This document shows, piece by piece, positions 45,671 to 57,473 of a stretch of 64,000 nucleotides of DNA (the first letter of the stretch is position 1; the number at the start of each line of letters is the position of its first letter). The stretch is from Sympetrum striolatum. Taxonomy: Eukaryota; Arthropoda; Insecta; Odonata; Libellulidae. The position numbers were made by a program, and so were the translations under genes. The DNA lies in contig OX388351.1 in NCBI GenBank assembly GCA_947579665.1, positions 52,336,939 through 52,400,938 on the forward strand. Direction: 5' to 3'. The notes under the pieces are model-generated. The model had not been told where the DNA came from and did no database searches. It saw nothing but the letters and a program-made list of their open reading frames with translations.

Positions 45671-45914
45671 GTTTTTTTAGTTTTTATTGCTCAACCATCA
45701 ACGTTCTCGCTGCCAAGAGACTACTTGGGTGGTACAGAAACATGATAATCTCGAGGAGCTAGATCAAGAAAATATAGGAAAAGTGTAGGAAGATTAACAT
45801 TTGAGATCTGCGATTTTGTTGACCGAAGTAAAAATCCACTTTTTTATTTCCAATGAAACATTTCGCTGCAACAATGCTCTAAGAAGGAGCTTACTCCGTT
45901 TTTTGTACCTTATA

Positions 45915-46018
45915 TTGCCCGTCCTACGGTGTGGATCCTCCCTAGAACTGTGCGGATCCCTTTCTGGTTCATTATATTTCCAGAGAGGCATTGCTATCAC
46001 ACATCGGAGGACGGGCAA
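45915..46018. mobile_element. ~104-bp MITE-like hairpin
   Basis: TTGCCCGTCCTACGGTGTG at the left end and the near reverse complement CACACATCGGAGGACGGGCA at the right end enclose about 65 bp. It is probably a very short non-autonomous element. The overlapping frames at 45794-46070 are not genes. Confidence 0.45.
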
Positions 46019-46019
46019 A

Positions 46020-46960
46020 ATTATTTTGGTCAAACTTGCAACATTACTTTTGAATTTCCTGTTACATTAATACACTTGTCATAATGACACAATCTTAAGT
46101 CCTATTGTTCCGACATTTTTCGATTCTTTTGCGTACATACATGAATTGGTTTTGCCTTTTGCCTTCGATAAATCCGATTACTCCAAGCTGTTCATCTTTG
46201 GAGAATTTCTCTTCAGTGTTCAGCATAATTGTATTGGCCAACTGATGTTAAAGTATAGGCGATGATTGGTAAAACAGCACTACAAGACTCTGCGTACTTG
46301 AACACACGGTACTACCGAGCCATAATTGATACAAAATCTGATTACTAACTTTTGTAACGATTAGCTTCTTGACTCACGCTCGTGTTTCCACGATCGCCCA
46401 ATATTTATTGAAAATTTTGAACGCCTTTAGCTTTACGTTTCTTTTGGTTTTCGCATATGATGAACTCCATCGTGAGATTTCCATTTCATTCATTTTCGTC
46501 GATCATGGTTCATTTCGTCATTTAAAAGATGAAAATCGGTAAAAGTTCATTTAAAGAATCCTCCATTCCTAGTGGCTTAGCCATGGAACCCGTAAAATAA
46601 GCGTGCGGTCATTTTCTTGCCGCTCGAAGATGGAAAAAAATATATATGGCGCAATGTAAGAATGTACAGATTTCAAAAGTGGTAAGGTTACATATTTAAC
46701 AAGTGGGTAAACTCATTTCACAAACGTAAGAATTAACATACCAATTTCGCTGAAAATTTCAAGTAAGGAAATCTTTCTACATTTAACTTCGATGAAATCA
46801 ATTCGCATCTAACGAACTTTGAAAAAAAAACCCGATTCCCTATTGTCATCAGTGTACGTGACAACTGCAATCGTTTGAACTTCCTTATCGACAGATATAG
46901 CGCATTTTTTGTTATAATAACTCTCAGCTTTCAAGGAAACCATTATCTTTTCACTTTTCT
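46020..46960. other. upstream flank of the secreted-protein gene
   Basis: No gene. About 46185-46290 resembles 56620-56730 (shared GGAGAATTTCTC, CTGATGT and GTAAAACAGC in the same order), so both are probably copies of a repeat. Confidence 0.35.
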
Positions 46961-46976
46961 GAGATATCCTTCGAAG

Positions 46977-47043
46977 TATAAATTGAAGTCGATGGCCTTG
47001 TTCTTCACTAATTCAATCAGAAGAATCAGCCAGGCAGCTAACC
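46977..47043 (+). promoter_or_regulatory. TATA/Inr core promoter of secreted-protein gene
   Basis: TATAAA at 46977-46982 stands 30 bp before the A of a TTCACT initiator-like word (A at 47007), the canonical spacing. The implied 5' UTR is about 37 nt and the start codon context is GCTAACCATGA, with A at -3. Confidence 0.55.
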
Positions 47044-50000
47044 ATGAAGGCCTCTGCGGTAATTTTCTCACTATTCCTCATTGGAACCACCAAAGGTTAG
47101 TAAATAAAAATCAATTTTAAACGGTAACACAGAAAACTGAAAAAATTCTTCTCTTATACAAAAGGTTGACATTTTTTCACTTTTGTATCAGAATAGCGTT
47201 GATAGTTTCGGCCTTCACTTGGTGTAAGATCATTATAACAATAAAAGAATAATAGACCTAATATTTTGATTTATGCTAAACCACAAAATACGAATACTGT
47301 AATACTTTATTTTGTGGTTTTGTATAAATTAAAATATTAGATACATAATTCTTCTTATTATTTTTGTATCAGAGTTAGCTAAATATTTCAAACAGCGAGT
47401 TCACCTATACTATATCTTTTCTGGTGTTACCAACATTTTTAAATTATACAACTAGTCCTATGCGATAGGGATCTCCTATGCTGATTTTAACGGTAGATAT
47501 TTCCATTGACTTAACCGTACGGAAATGTTTAAGAGATAAGTTATCTCTTACATGACAATACCAATATTTCCATTCAACAAATTGAAGTAAACTAAAAATG
47601 CTTTTTCCTCAAAATATGAATGCTTACAATATTTGCAAAGAAAGCATACACTATAAAGAAAATATTGATAGCTAAAGAAATGAAACATCTCTAAATGCTC
47701 CTAATTACTTACAATGCATGCAATTAGTATGTGAAATGTGAAAACGAGTGGGAAATTTGAAGTATAGATACCTGGGTTTATCACTTTTATTCTTTCAAGG
47801 TGATATCTTGGCTGATAGTTGGAAGGAAGGTGCTGCAGATATCGGTCCAATATATCTGGAACCTAATTTAAATGGAACTGATCTGTTTCTATCCTTGACA
47901 AAGGACATTGGAATGTTCATGGAAGAATATGAGAAAGTTATTGATTCCCAGGTATTTTTCAAACAATAACCTCCATTTATCCACTGGAATATTCCAGGTC
48001 ATACCTTACTACGTTCAATTTCCTTTCCTTCCCTTCAACAGCAATACAGATGTAAATAACACAAAGTAGGTATTGATTTTTCTAAACGTTGTTAAGGGCT
48101 ACCTAATTTTTTTAATGAATTTATACTAACTTTAGCACAGTTAGGTTGATTCAAGTATACGTTCCATTTCAAATAGAGCATTGGTTCTTAACCAAGGGTG
48201 TGGGCACCCCTCAGGGTGTGGGCACCCCTCAGGGTGCCATTTCTAGGGATGCAAGATGGGTTGCTAAACTTATAATGAGAATTACTACCTAATCGCATAT
48301 CAGAAAGATCATATCCATTAAAAAAGTAGAAAATGTTTTACATGTAATAATATTTTACATGATTGAAATGTTTTAATTTGTTTATGCAATCAATAAATAA
48401 TTCCCAATCTTTTTATTAATATAAAATAGAAATTTTTTTGTTGCGAGAGATTATTTTCAGATTCAATAGAGTGCTAAATAATAAAAACATTAAGGACTGG
48501 TAATAGACATAAAATATACTTAATTGAAAGTACGTAAACCCAAAGTAGGGACACTTAGGACTTTCTGGGCAACTAGCTTGGTTTTTTCATCACTTTCTGA
48601 AACGAACAGTTGTAATAAATGATTCTACAAAAATTATTCTGTTTGCCAATCACGTTCATTAAGTCTAATGTAGATAATTGATATTCTACCTGCATTTACT
48701 AAGCGAATACATTTATATTCCTTTCTATAATTTCTGTTTAACTATAGTTAGGTAATTTTATATATTTAATTAAGGTTAATTGTAATACTTTCTAATTTAG
48801 AAAAGTTTTCCCTAGTCTACATAAGAGAAGAATAATAAAGCTAATTATATTAATTTATGCTATATAAGTATAAAAAATCAATGAAAGATATTTGTATTGA
48901 TATTTAAAAATCAAATGTTACAAATTAAAAAGAATGTAAGTTAAATCTTCACAAGTAGATCATAAATAGCACTGAATATCACATAAACTACAACATTATA
49001 TACTCATACATTGCAAGATTTTTTACATTTTTAACGAAACTAATTATTCCAATTTTTTAGTACTTTAGTAGAATATCCTTCTATGGCGACGGTTCATACT
49101 ACAGATCCGTTAATATGCGTGAAGCAGTAAGCCGGGCAAATGATTCGACCCCTGCAAATGCCTTTGATGCCTTTATGATTCAAGACTCCAATTTCATCCA
49201 GCAGTTCATCGATGAGACGAAGGATTACCTTGGAGGGAATACGGTAATCCAATATATATATATATATTTGAATGTGCATTATTTGATAGCAGGGAAATTG
49301 ACTGTAACCTTACCTTCATTGAAATTTGTGTTACACAGAGACATGATGAAATTGTCAAGGGCCTGCCCTCCAACAGACTTTGCTGGGCCCCTGCTATGGC
49401 CCATTTCAAGGCCATAGCGGGAGATTAGCATTTGATGTTTGCTATGCCCCTTGAATTACGTACATGTAGTTATTGATATGTACGCTTTGAATGATTATAC
49501 TATGTTATGTACAGTACATACCTTTACTATGCCCTTAAAATTACATATTTATGTAATGATTAATGTCCTAAATTAGGTAGGGCCATCATACTTTTGAAAT
49601 GTCAGTACCGCTAACAATATTGACTTAGTAATTATTTGTAAATACATTTAAATAGACTTTTTGGATTTAACTCTTTTAATCTGACAGTTGCCTACACAGT
49701 ATAATCCATAAGAATACAGGTTGTTTATTTGAAATACTTAATTTATTGGCGTATAGCTTGAATTGTCATGTGATACGCAACATAATTTTAAGAAGAAAAT
49801 TTGGCTAGATACATTAATAAATTGCTCATTTGAGTTTAGAAAAGCTGATAAAAGGTAGATGATGCGTTATTTAGAATTTTTAAAAAGTTATTTATCATAG
49901 ATCTGCAAGTTATAGCATTTCATTTTACATTTGGCTTTGTGGAAGTAAAGCTATCACTTAGGAAGTTTGATTCGAGAAGGACCAAAATGCAGCCGCATCT

Positions 50001-50805
50001 TCTTCGTCGGGGAATAAGTGATTTCCTTTTGCACTTGGATGACATCTTGATCACTGACTTCTCTATGCTGAGCTCTTACATTGCAGAAATGATTTTAATG
50101 GGGAGGCAAAGAATCTTCCAGCACTATAATGAATTAATAACTAAGTATACGTCATCGGTAAGTATAAAAGCATCATCATCATTCCCTCATCAAGCAGATT
50201 TTATGCATATTATATATGTATTAAAGTAAATTAAATTATACATATGTAGGCAAGAGTAAGGAGGTATATCAGTTAATGGCCATTATTCATTGCCATTTAC
50301 ATTGAAAAAATCCTCATCAAATAACCTTATATTCGAATTATAGCATTATTTTTTAGGAAAAAATTTAATATGAGGCTATTAAAATTTTTTGAGCCTTTAG
50401 AAAAATGGAAAACAATAGGGGAGTAATTTATGGGAGAAAAATATTGTTGCAAAAGTTTCCTTAATTGAAACTCTTCATTTCTTAAGGATGCCGTTAACAT
50501 ATTACCAAGCCAGACTTCCTTTTGAGTTGCCACTCTTGCAATCATTTATTTATTTTCAACGAACATGTTTGCATACCTCACATATTACATGCATGCATTT
50601 AAAATCAAATTTCACTCATGTTTAGTCCTAAAGGAATTTCAATGTTTTCCAGTTCATGGGGATTTCGTCCATGATGAAGGGATACCTGATGAATGCTGAG
50701 TCATACAGAGAAAAACTTCAGCTGCACACATCTCCAGCCATATTTTTTAATTTTGACAATTTGAAAAATGAAGCATTGAAAATGATCCCCGAAAATAAAT
50801 ACTAA
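47044..50805 (+). CDS. secreted cysteine-free protein of unknown family (5 exons)
   Basis: Exons 47044-47095, 47800-47951, 49061-49243, 49951-50157 and 50653-50805 have GT/AG borders and compatible phases (1, 0, 0, 0) and give 248 residues. The first exon encodes a signal peptide, MKASAVIFSLFLIGTTKG, with a hydrophobic core, so the product is probably secreted. The mature part has no cysteine, is rich in Asp, Ser, Met and Phe, and looks mostly helical (for example DIGMFMEEYEKVIDSQ, NFIQQFIDETKDYLGG, DFSMLSSYIAEMILMG, EALKMIPENKY). One N-glycosylation sequon is in NLNGTDLF. I do not recognise the family. The start of exon 4 is the least certain: 49951 keeps phase 0, but the pyrimidine tract is weak. 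The short exon 1 makes the gene easy to miss. Confidence 0.75.
47236..47368. mobile_element. ~130-bp foldback element in intron 1
   Basis: Arms 47236-47291 and 47307-47368 are imperfect reverse complements with AAACCACAAAATA and CTAATATTTT near the loop. It lies in intron 1 of the secreted-protein gene. A short MITE is likely. Confidence 0.55.
48179..48265 (+). repeat. hAT-like terminal sequence with internal 18-bp duplication
   Basis: CATTGGTTCTTAACC at 48179 resembles hAT inverted-repeat ends. It is followed by two direct copies of GGTGTGGGCACCCCTCAG. A matching opposite end was not found, so this is one end of a truncated element at best. It lies in intron 2 of the secreted-protein gene. 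Confidence 0.3.
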
Positions 50806-52690
50806 GATGTGAATAGAGCTAGAATTAAAGAATTCTCTCTAAGTTATGAAGTTGACATTAAAAATCTGGTGAATAAGAAATCTTTCTTTTTTCTAATTAA
50901 ACTTCTGTCCTTTCGACCTAACCATGGTAGAGATATCTGCATACCCACGAGGCCCTTAGAGTTATGCTGGTGGAAACTCAGGCACCAGGTAGTATTATCC
51001 ATGGCAAACAGGCCAAAGGATTTTGATTCAGAGTTAACCGTCTGGTGATTGAGGTTGGTGATTTTGCAAACGGATGGTAACACTAGGATTGGAGTGTATT
51101 TTGAAGATTAAGCAATGATTTCAATGTTTCAATCAGAGTAAAAAAGTGTTTCATCCAAATGATGGAAATGAAGTATTACTTAGCAAAGGAAAGCACTTAC
51201 AACTTAACCCAAGGTTATACAAGTAGTGAAAAATGGTGACTTGGCTGAGACACGAACCCAGGTCTCCCACTTTCTGGGCAGGGGTTCTGTAAATGCAGGT
51301 AGAATATTTAATATTTATCTTCATTAGACTTAATAAACGTGATTGTGGAACAGAATCACTCTTTGTTGAATTATTTATTTCATCCGTTGGTTTCGGAAAG
51401 AGACGAAAAGACCATGCTAGTCACCCAGAAAGTCCTCAGTTTCCCCACCTAGGGTTTATGTATTCTCTACTAAGTATAAGTCATGTCTATAAGCAGTCCT
51501 TAACTTTATTAGTATTTAGCACTCCTTTGAATCTGAAAATAAGCTCTTGAACCCACTTGAAAAATGTTTCTACTTTTTACCAAGGAAAATATTGGGAAAT
51601 ATTTATAGATTATGTACCAATTAATACGTTTACAACACCTACAATATTATTATATTTATTAAGCATTACGAAGTATTATAGTTATGATGTTGAAATGATT
51701 TTTTTAGACATTTCTATTACATACTAATTGTTTTTTTGATTATAATCTTATTATTCACATTATAAAGTTTGTTAAAAAAATAATAATTTTGTTAAATGGT
51801 AGAATTATTAGAAGAGTATTGCCCCAAAATTAATCAGTGAAATACTGAACACTACAAGTAGAATAAGATGGTTTACATAGATAAGATTAGACAAATGACT
51901 TCTAAAAATATAAGAATTGCATTGTACAGTCCAAAACAACCACCTTTATACAAACGATAATTATAATAAAAAAATCAATTTTAAGAATCGCTACCGATAA
52001 TAGTCATGTAATAGTTGAATTCAATTACAGTAATTTGTATTTTCCAGACATTATTCTATTAAATAGAATATCTTAGGCATAGAACACACCAGACAATTTC
52101 AATCAGTTATTTACAACCACTTTAATATCAGATGAACACATAATTTACTTTGATTTTATGAATACTTTTTACTGATATTATACGTAAGAAAATGATCAAT
52201 TAGTATCATATCGGCAAACCAATGGCTGAGCAAATTTTGTCACACATATATACCTCCTAAACCACCTATCCTCGAAGAACCTTGAGTGCTCACCAATTTC
52301 TAGAACGAATGAATACCTTTCATGGGGGCCGAGTGAGTAAATTTCTATAGTGGATAGATTAAGCTTTCCCTCTTAGTTTGCAAAGGGGAAGGACCCCCTG
52401 GCTATGCCACTGATGCAGACTTATTTTAGGGTAATTTCTTAACTTAGGATAGCAGAGATGCAGATCTGGCAAATATATTTATATCAGAATAAACAATCAT
52501 ATCTCTAGGAAAAAAAGGAATTTTCTTTACTGATTAATGGAATTAAGGATTTGGGATACTTCATGCATATGAAGTCATTGTAGGAGTCACACAGAGGCCA
52601 AGAAAATTTAAATGCACCAGTTAGTCTCCTTTTGTTACCTCCTTACTCAACAACAACGTCCATTATAAATACTGATATGTAAATCTATTA
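50806..52690. other. downstream of the secreted-protein gene; mostly non-coding
   Basis: An AATAAA at 51332-51337 could be its poly(A) signal, although it is far from the stop; another AATAAA overlaps the last codons (50794). At 52393-52412 the sequence CCCCCTGGCTATGCCACTG looks like one end of a hAT-type element. Frames at 50809-51083 and 51293-51550 have no motif. Confidence 0.35.
51200..51300 (-). repeat. tRNA-derived SINE-like fragment, copy 2
   Basis: On the minus strand, GTGGGAGACCTGGGTTCGTG (tRNA anticodon-arm/B-box-like) leads to TCTCAGCCAAG and TTTTTCACTACTTGTATAAC. Word order is the same as at 6225-6273 on the plus strand. Confidence 0.5.
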
Positions 52691-53856
52691 TATAAAGATG
52701 CTTCTCTGGATTCATTCATATCTATTACATATAGATGCTTCTCCGGATTCATTCATATATATACCCAGATACCCAGATAGGATACAAATTCACAGGCTAA
52801 ACCAAAAGCGTCATTGACTTGAAATTTTTACGACATATTGGCCATAACGTGTAAGCTCCAGAAAAATTGTGATTTTGAACCTCAGTGACATGGGTTCGAT
52901 TCTAGAGGGCCCCAAATTCCCGATTTTTCCCGTTTAATTGCATTGCCGTGATTTTCGGGAATTTAAAAAAAATACTTTCCGGATAGGTAGAGAAATAAAA
53001 CTCAAGGTGCCTATACTTATGGTCTAGGAATTTCGTAAACATCAAACACTTTCACAAAAAATATCCTTGGTTCGATGCTAGGACGATGCAAAGATCTGCC
53101 CTTTAAAATACATGGGAGCTATTTTTCATTATTTTTTTTGATGCACTTTTCGAAATAATAGGAAGTTCGTGCTTAGCAGGAAAGTGTAAGAAAAGAATTG
53201 GTTTAAGAAAAAAATTTTCATAAGACAGTACTATTCCTGGGTTCGATTCCAGAGCACATTAACATTTCTCTCATAAGGAATAAAAGGGAAAAGTAAGACT
53301 TCGATTGAGGCAGTTGCAGTCAATATATCAGCTTCAATTTTCGCACATAGTTAAAGATAAATATCTTCTATTATGTTGCATAGGAAGTTTTACCCGAAAG
53401 ACCCAGGTTCGATGCCGGGCGGTAAATATGTCTCCCGTTTAAAATACATAGGGTTAGTATTTCACTATTTTTTTGATGCACATATCGAAATGATAGGAAG
53501 TTCGTGCTTGGCTGGAAGATGTACGGTTAACACTAGTTTAAGAAAACAGTTTTCAGAAGAACAAACTATTCCTGGGTTCTATGCCAGAGCACATTAACAT
53601 TTCTCTAATAAGAAATATAAGGGAAGAGTAGGACGTCGTTTGAGGCAGTTGCAGATAATATTTCTGCTTGAATTTTCACAGATAGTTAGAGATGGTGATC
53701 TTCTATTGTGCTTTATAGTAAGTATCACCAGGAAGACCCGGGTTCGATGCCGGACGAATAAATTGCAGCGAATAATCAGAATATTTTCAATCCATTTTTT
53801 TTTCTTTTGACGGCCTTCCCGATATGATGCCGACATGACATGAGTGTTGTCGATCT

Positions 53857-53873
53857 GCTTGCAGTATGCAAGC
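53857..53873 (+). repeat. stem-loop at end of array unit 1
   Basis: GCTTGCAGTATGCAAGC, a perfect 7-bp stem with a 3-nt loop, followed by TACATTTTACTCGTA. Confidence 0.7.
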
Positions 53874-54992
53874 TACATTTTACTCGTAATAGATATATAG
53901 ATGCTTCTCCGGATTCATTCATATAAATAGCTAGGTATATAGATAGGATACTAATTCACAGGCTAAACTACTGGCGTCATTGACTCGAAAGTTTTACCAA
54001 GTATTGGCCATTACGTACAATCGCCAGAAAAATTGCGATTTTGAACCTCAGTGTCATTGGTTCGATTCCAGAGGGCCTCAAAGTCCCGATTTTTCCCGTT
54101 TAAATGCATTGCTTTAATTTTCAGGATTTTTTATAAAATACTTTCGGGATTGGTAGAGAATCAAAACTCAATGAGCCTATATATATGGTCATGATCTATC
54201 GAAAACATAAATGAGTTTTACTAAAAATATCTTGGGTTCGATGCTAGGTCGAGGCAAAAATTGGCCGTTTAAAATGCATTGTGGCGATTTTTAAGATTTT
54301 TTTTGGACCCCTTTCCGATGGCATGGAAACTTGAAATTCGGCATGGGTTTAGATATTATAAATATATTTAATAATAAAATTTTACACATTTGCTGATGGT
54401 CCTTGGTTCGATCCCAGAGAGCCTCTTACATTTCTCAATGCATTTCTTATGGAGATAAAAGAAAAAAGTTTTAGGTACTTCCCGGCATGATATCAACTTC
54501 AAACTTTGTATGAAATAAGATGAAGTCCTAATAAGTCATACTGTGCATTCACAGCTACCAATATTACCTGGGTTCGACTCCAGGCGTCTCTACAATCAGT
54601 AAATTAACCGATTTTTAAGAATGAATTTAAACCCCTTCCCAATAATATTACAACATGAAATTCGGAATATAGATAGAGAACATAGATACATTTTAAAAAC
54701 ATATTTTAGATTTCCTAGGTTTCGTCCTTGGTTCGAACACGGAGAGCCATTTACATTATTGAAAAGTAGAACGTAGTTTGAGGCAGTTGTAGCCAAAATT
54801 TTTGGTTGAATTTTCACACATAGTAAGAGATGGTGATTTTCCTTTATGCTGCATAGTAGGTTCACCAGGAAGGCCTAGGTTCGATGCCAGACGATTAAAT
54901 TGCAGCGAATTTTAAGAATTTCTTCAATCACTTTTTTTTCTTTTGATGTCCGTCCCGATATGATGCCGATATGAAATTAGTATTGCCGATCT

Positions 54993-55009
54993 GCTTGCAG
55001 TATGCAAGC
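54993..55009 (+). repeat. stem-loop at end of array unit 2
   Basis: Same hairpin, GCTTGCAGTATGCAAGC, 1136 bp after the first, again followed by TACATTTTACTCGTA. Confidence 0.7.
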
Positions 55010-56116
55010 TACATTTTACTCGTATATAGATATAGATAGATAGGATACAAATTCACAGGCTAAACTACAAGCGTCATTGACTTGAAATTTTTACCACATA
55101 TTGGCCATAACGTGTAACCGCCAGAAAAATTGCGATTTTGAACCTCAGTGTCATGGGTTCGATTCCAGAGGGGCCCAAAGTCCCAATTTTTTCCATTTAA
55201 ATGCATTGCTTTGATTTTCCGGAATTTTAAAAAAATACTTCCCGGATAGGTAGAGAATCAAAACTCTAGGAGCCTATATATATGGTCATGATATATTGAA
55301 AACATAAATGACTTTTACAGAAAATATCCTGGGTTCGATGCTAGGACGATGCAAATATCTGCCTTTTAAAATACATGGGAGTAGTTTTTCATTATTTTTT
55401 TTGATGCACTTATCGCAATGATAGGAAGTTTGTGCTTGGCTAGAAGATGTATGGTAAGAATTACTTTGAGAAAAAAATTTTCATAAGACCGTAATATTCC
55501 TGGGTTCGATGCCAGAGCACAATAACTTTTCTCTCATAAGGAATATAAGGGAAAAGTAGGACGTCATTTGAGGCAGTTGCATCCAATATTTCTGGTTGAA
55601 TTTTCACACATAATTAGAGATGGTGATCTTCTATTGTGTTGCATAGGAAGTATCACCAGAAAGACCCGGGTTCGATTCCAGGCGGTAAATATGTCTCCCA
55701 TTTAAAACACATTGGGTTAGTTTTTCATTATTTTTTTGATGCACTTATTGAAATGATAGGAAGCTCTTGCTTAGATAGAAGATGTATATTAAGATTCGGT
55801 TTAAGAAAAAAAATTATATAAGACCATGCTGTTTCTGGGTTCGATGCCAGAGCACATTAAAATTTCTTACATAAGGAATAAAAGGAAAAAGTAGGACGTT
55901 GTTTGAGGCAGTTGCACCCAATATTTCTGATTGAATTTTCACATATAGTTCGAGATGGTGATCTTCTGTTGTGCTGCATAGTAAGTATTACCAGGAAGAC
56001 CCGGGTTCGTTGCCGGATGGGGAAATTGCAGCTAATTTGAAGAATATTTCAATACTTTTTCTACTTATGAGGACCCTCTCTATATGATGTCGACTTGAAA
56101 TTTGTGTTATCAACAT

Positions 56117-56133
56117 GCTTGCAGAATGCAAGC
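56117..56133 (+). repeat. stem-loop at end of array unit 3
   Basis: GCTTGCAGAATGCAAGC: the stem is intact while one loop base differs. It is 1124 bp after the second, followed by AACATTTTACTCGTA. Confidence 0.7.
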
Positions 56134-57149
56134 AACATTTTACTCGTATAAAATAAAACCAAATACTGTTATCTTAAATGAGAGAACATGAAGAAGGTAC
56201 TACTTCTTACTCCTTAATTAACAGACATTTGTGATTTGCAGCTAGTATTTCTCCAATGAATACTATACCTGAAAAAAGAAAAAAAGATTAATAATCAAAA
56301 CATTTAGGAAAATGTAACAAAAATATATAGAAAATCTGTTACTCTTTACTGATAATTAACTAATTGATGTTGAAAATAGTTACTGATAGTGGAAATCAGA
56401 TGATAGGTGATATGGACTGTAGTGAATCTTTTCCGTACATTTAACAAATTATACTATTATGAAATTTAGAAGTGCTTTGATATCCCGTGTTTTGTATTTC
56501 CTAGTATTTCTTTATGTATTATTTTGTGAAGTGAAGTGGAAATATGTTGAAATGTGTGCGGACAATGATGAGTTAATACTATTGTCAGCTATTTAGGATA
56601 GCAGGCAGGAACGACGGAAAACTTCACACTGTTCTTCTCCGGAGAATTTCTCAACAGTCTTTGGAATTTTTGTTTTTGCCTGCTGATGTCAATGTGCAGG
56701 TGAATAGTAAAACAGCCGATAAAGTTGGAAAGTTCCCAAAGTTCATTTCCCGACCCAGGACTCTCAAATATGAAAACAGGAGGAATGGTCACCACTGGAC
56801 AATCTCCAAAAAATCATGCTCTCTTTGATATAAAATATGGTGCAATATTCAGACAAAGAGGAATTTACCAGTTATGCGTTAGCAGGATTTGGGGCTCCTT
56901 TAGCAATTTGGCAATTAGTGTGAACTAAGAGGACGAAAGCTAAAAGCGTTGAGAAGGAATGTAGAAGCTGTAGGCATCCCACCCAATTACCTGTAAATCA
57001 ACTTTGATTCTCCCAATTCAATGCTACACCAGAGAGAAGTGATCATCTTCTTACTCAAAAGTAATAAATTGACTTTCCCCGAGATGGTAAGACTTTTTTG
57101 CGTAACATATCACTTCTCATTGATTGAAAACTATTCATTCATCAAGTGT

Positions 57150-57330
57150 TTATACTAGATCAAAAAATGATATTCATTTAAGAAAAAAAAGAATAGAATT
57201 GAATAACAAAGGTCCTCTTCATGCAGGTGTTAAATTATAAAATAAACTACCACAGTCTATGAAAGATATTGTAGGTATCCAATTATTTTCACAAAAATTC
57301 AAAAAAGTTTTCTACTGAGAGGTCCTTTTA
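57150..57330 (+). pseudogene. LINE 3'-terminal remnant
   Basis: A frame near 57180-57320 shows KRIELNNKGPLHAGVKL, then NKLPQSMKDI and FSQKFKKVF, the GVKLYN-LP ... FK end of LINE polyproteins. It is just downstream of the IR gene and on the opposite strand. Confidence 0.6.
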
Positions 57331-57473
57331 CTCTGTTAATGAATACTTAGAATATGTGAATAAAAATAAGAAATTATTTGTATTACAGAGGCTGTGTTTT
57401 CCTTGTAATGTATGTAAAATACTGTAATATATAATGTAAAATTTACTAAATGTCTAATATTAATTTTCGTAAT

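Larger units (their letters stand above)
52695..56150 (+). repeat. higher-order tandem array with periodic B-box-like motifs (3 x ~1.13 kb)
   Basis: Three units run about 52730-53889, 53890-55025 and 55026-56149. Each starts near an ATAGAT / ATTCACAGGCTAAAC block and ends with a stem-loop and ATTTTACTCGTA. Within each unit, six monomers carry GGTTCGANNCC or a close variant, starting at 52893, 53069, 53240, 53406, 53575 and 53741; 54059, 54235, 54405, 54571, 54730 and 54879; and 55156, 55332, 55503, 55669, 55838 and 56004. Intervals inside units are 149-176 bp (mostly 166-176), with a longer gap (277-318 bp) between units. The motif fits the internal B box of RNA polymerase III genes (GGTTCGANTCC), but no tRNA fold or A box at proper distance accompanies it. 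Frames such as 53373-53597 and 55636-55821 are paralogous non-genic frames of the same monomer pair. Confidence 0.85.

Noticed and set aside
53373..55821. Two similar open frames at 53373-53597 and 55636-55821 as a small gene family
   Set aside because: They are the same monomer pair of the tandem array read in one frame; other units break the frame.
52893..56014. A cluster of tRNA genes suggested by many GGTTCGATTCC motifs
   Set aside because: No acceptor stem, D-arm, A box at proper distance or cloverleaf could be formed around the motifs; only the B-box-like part repeats.
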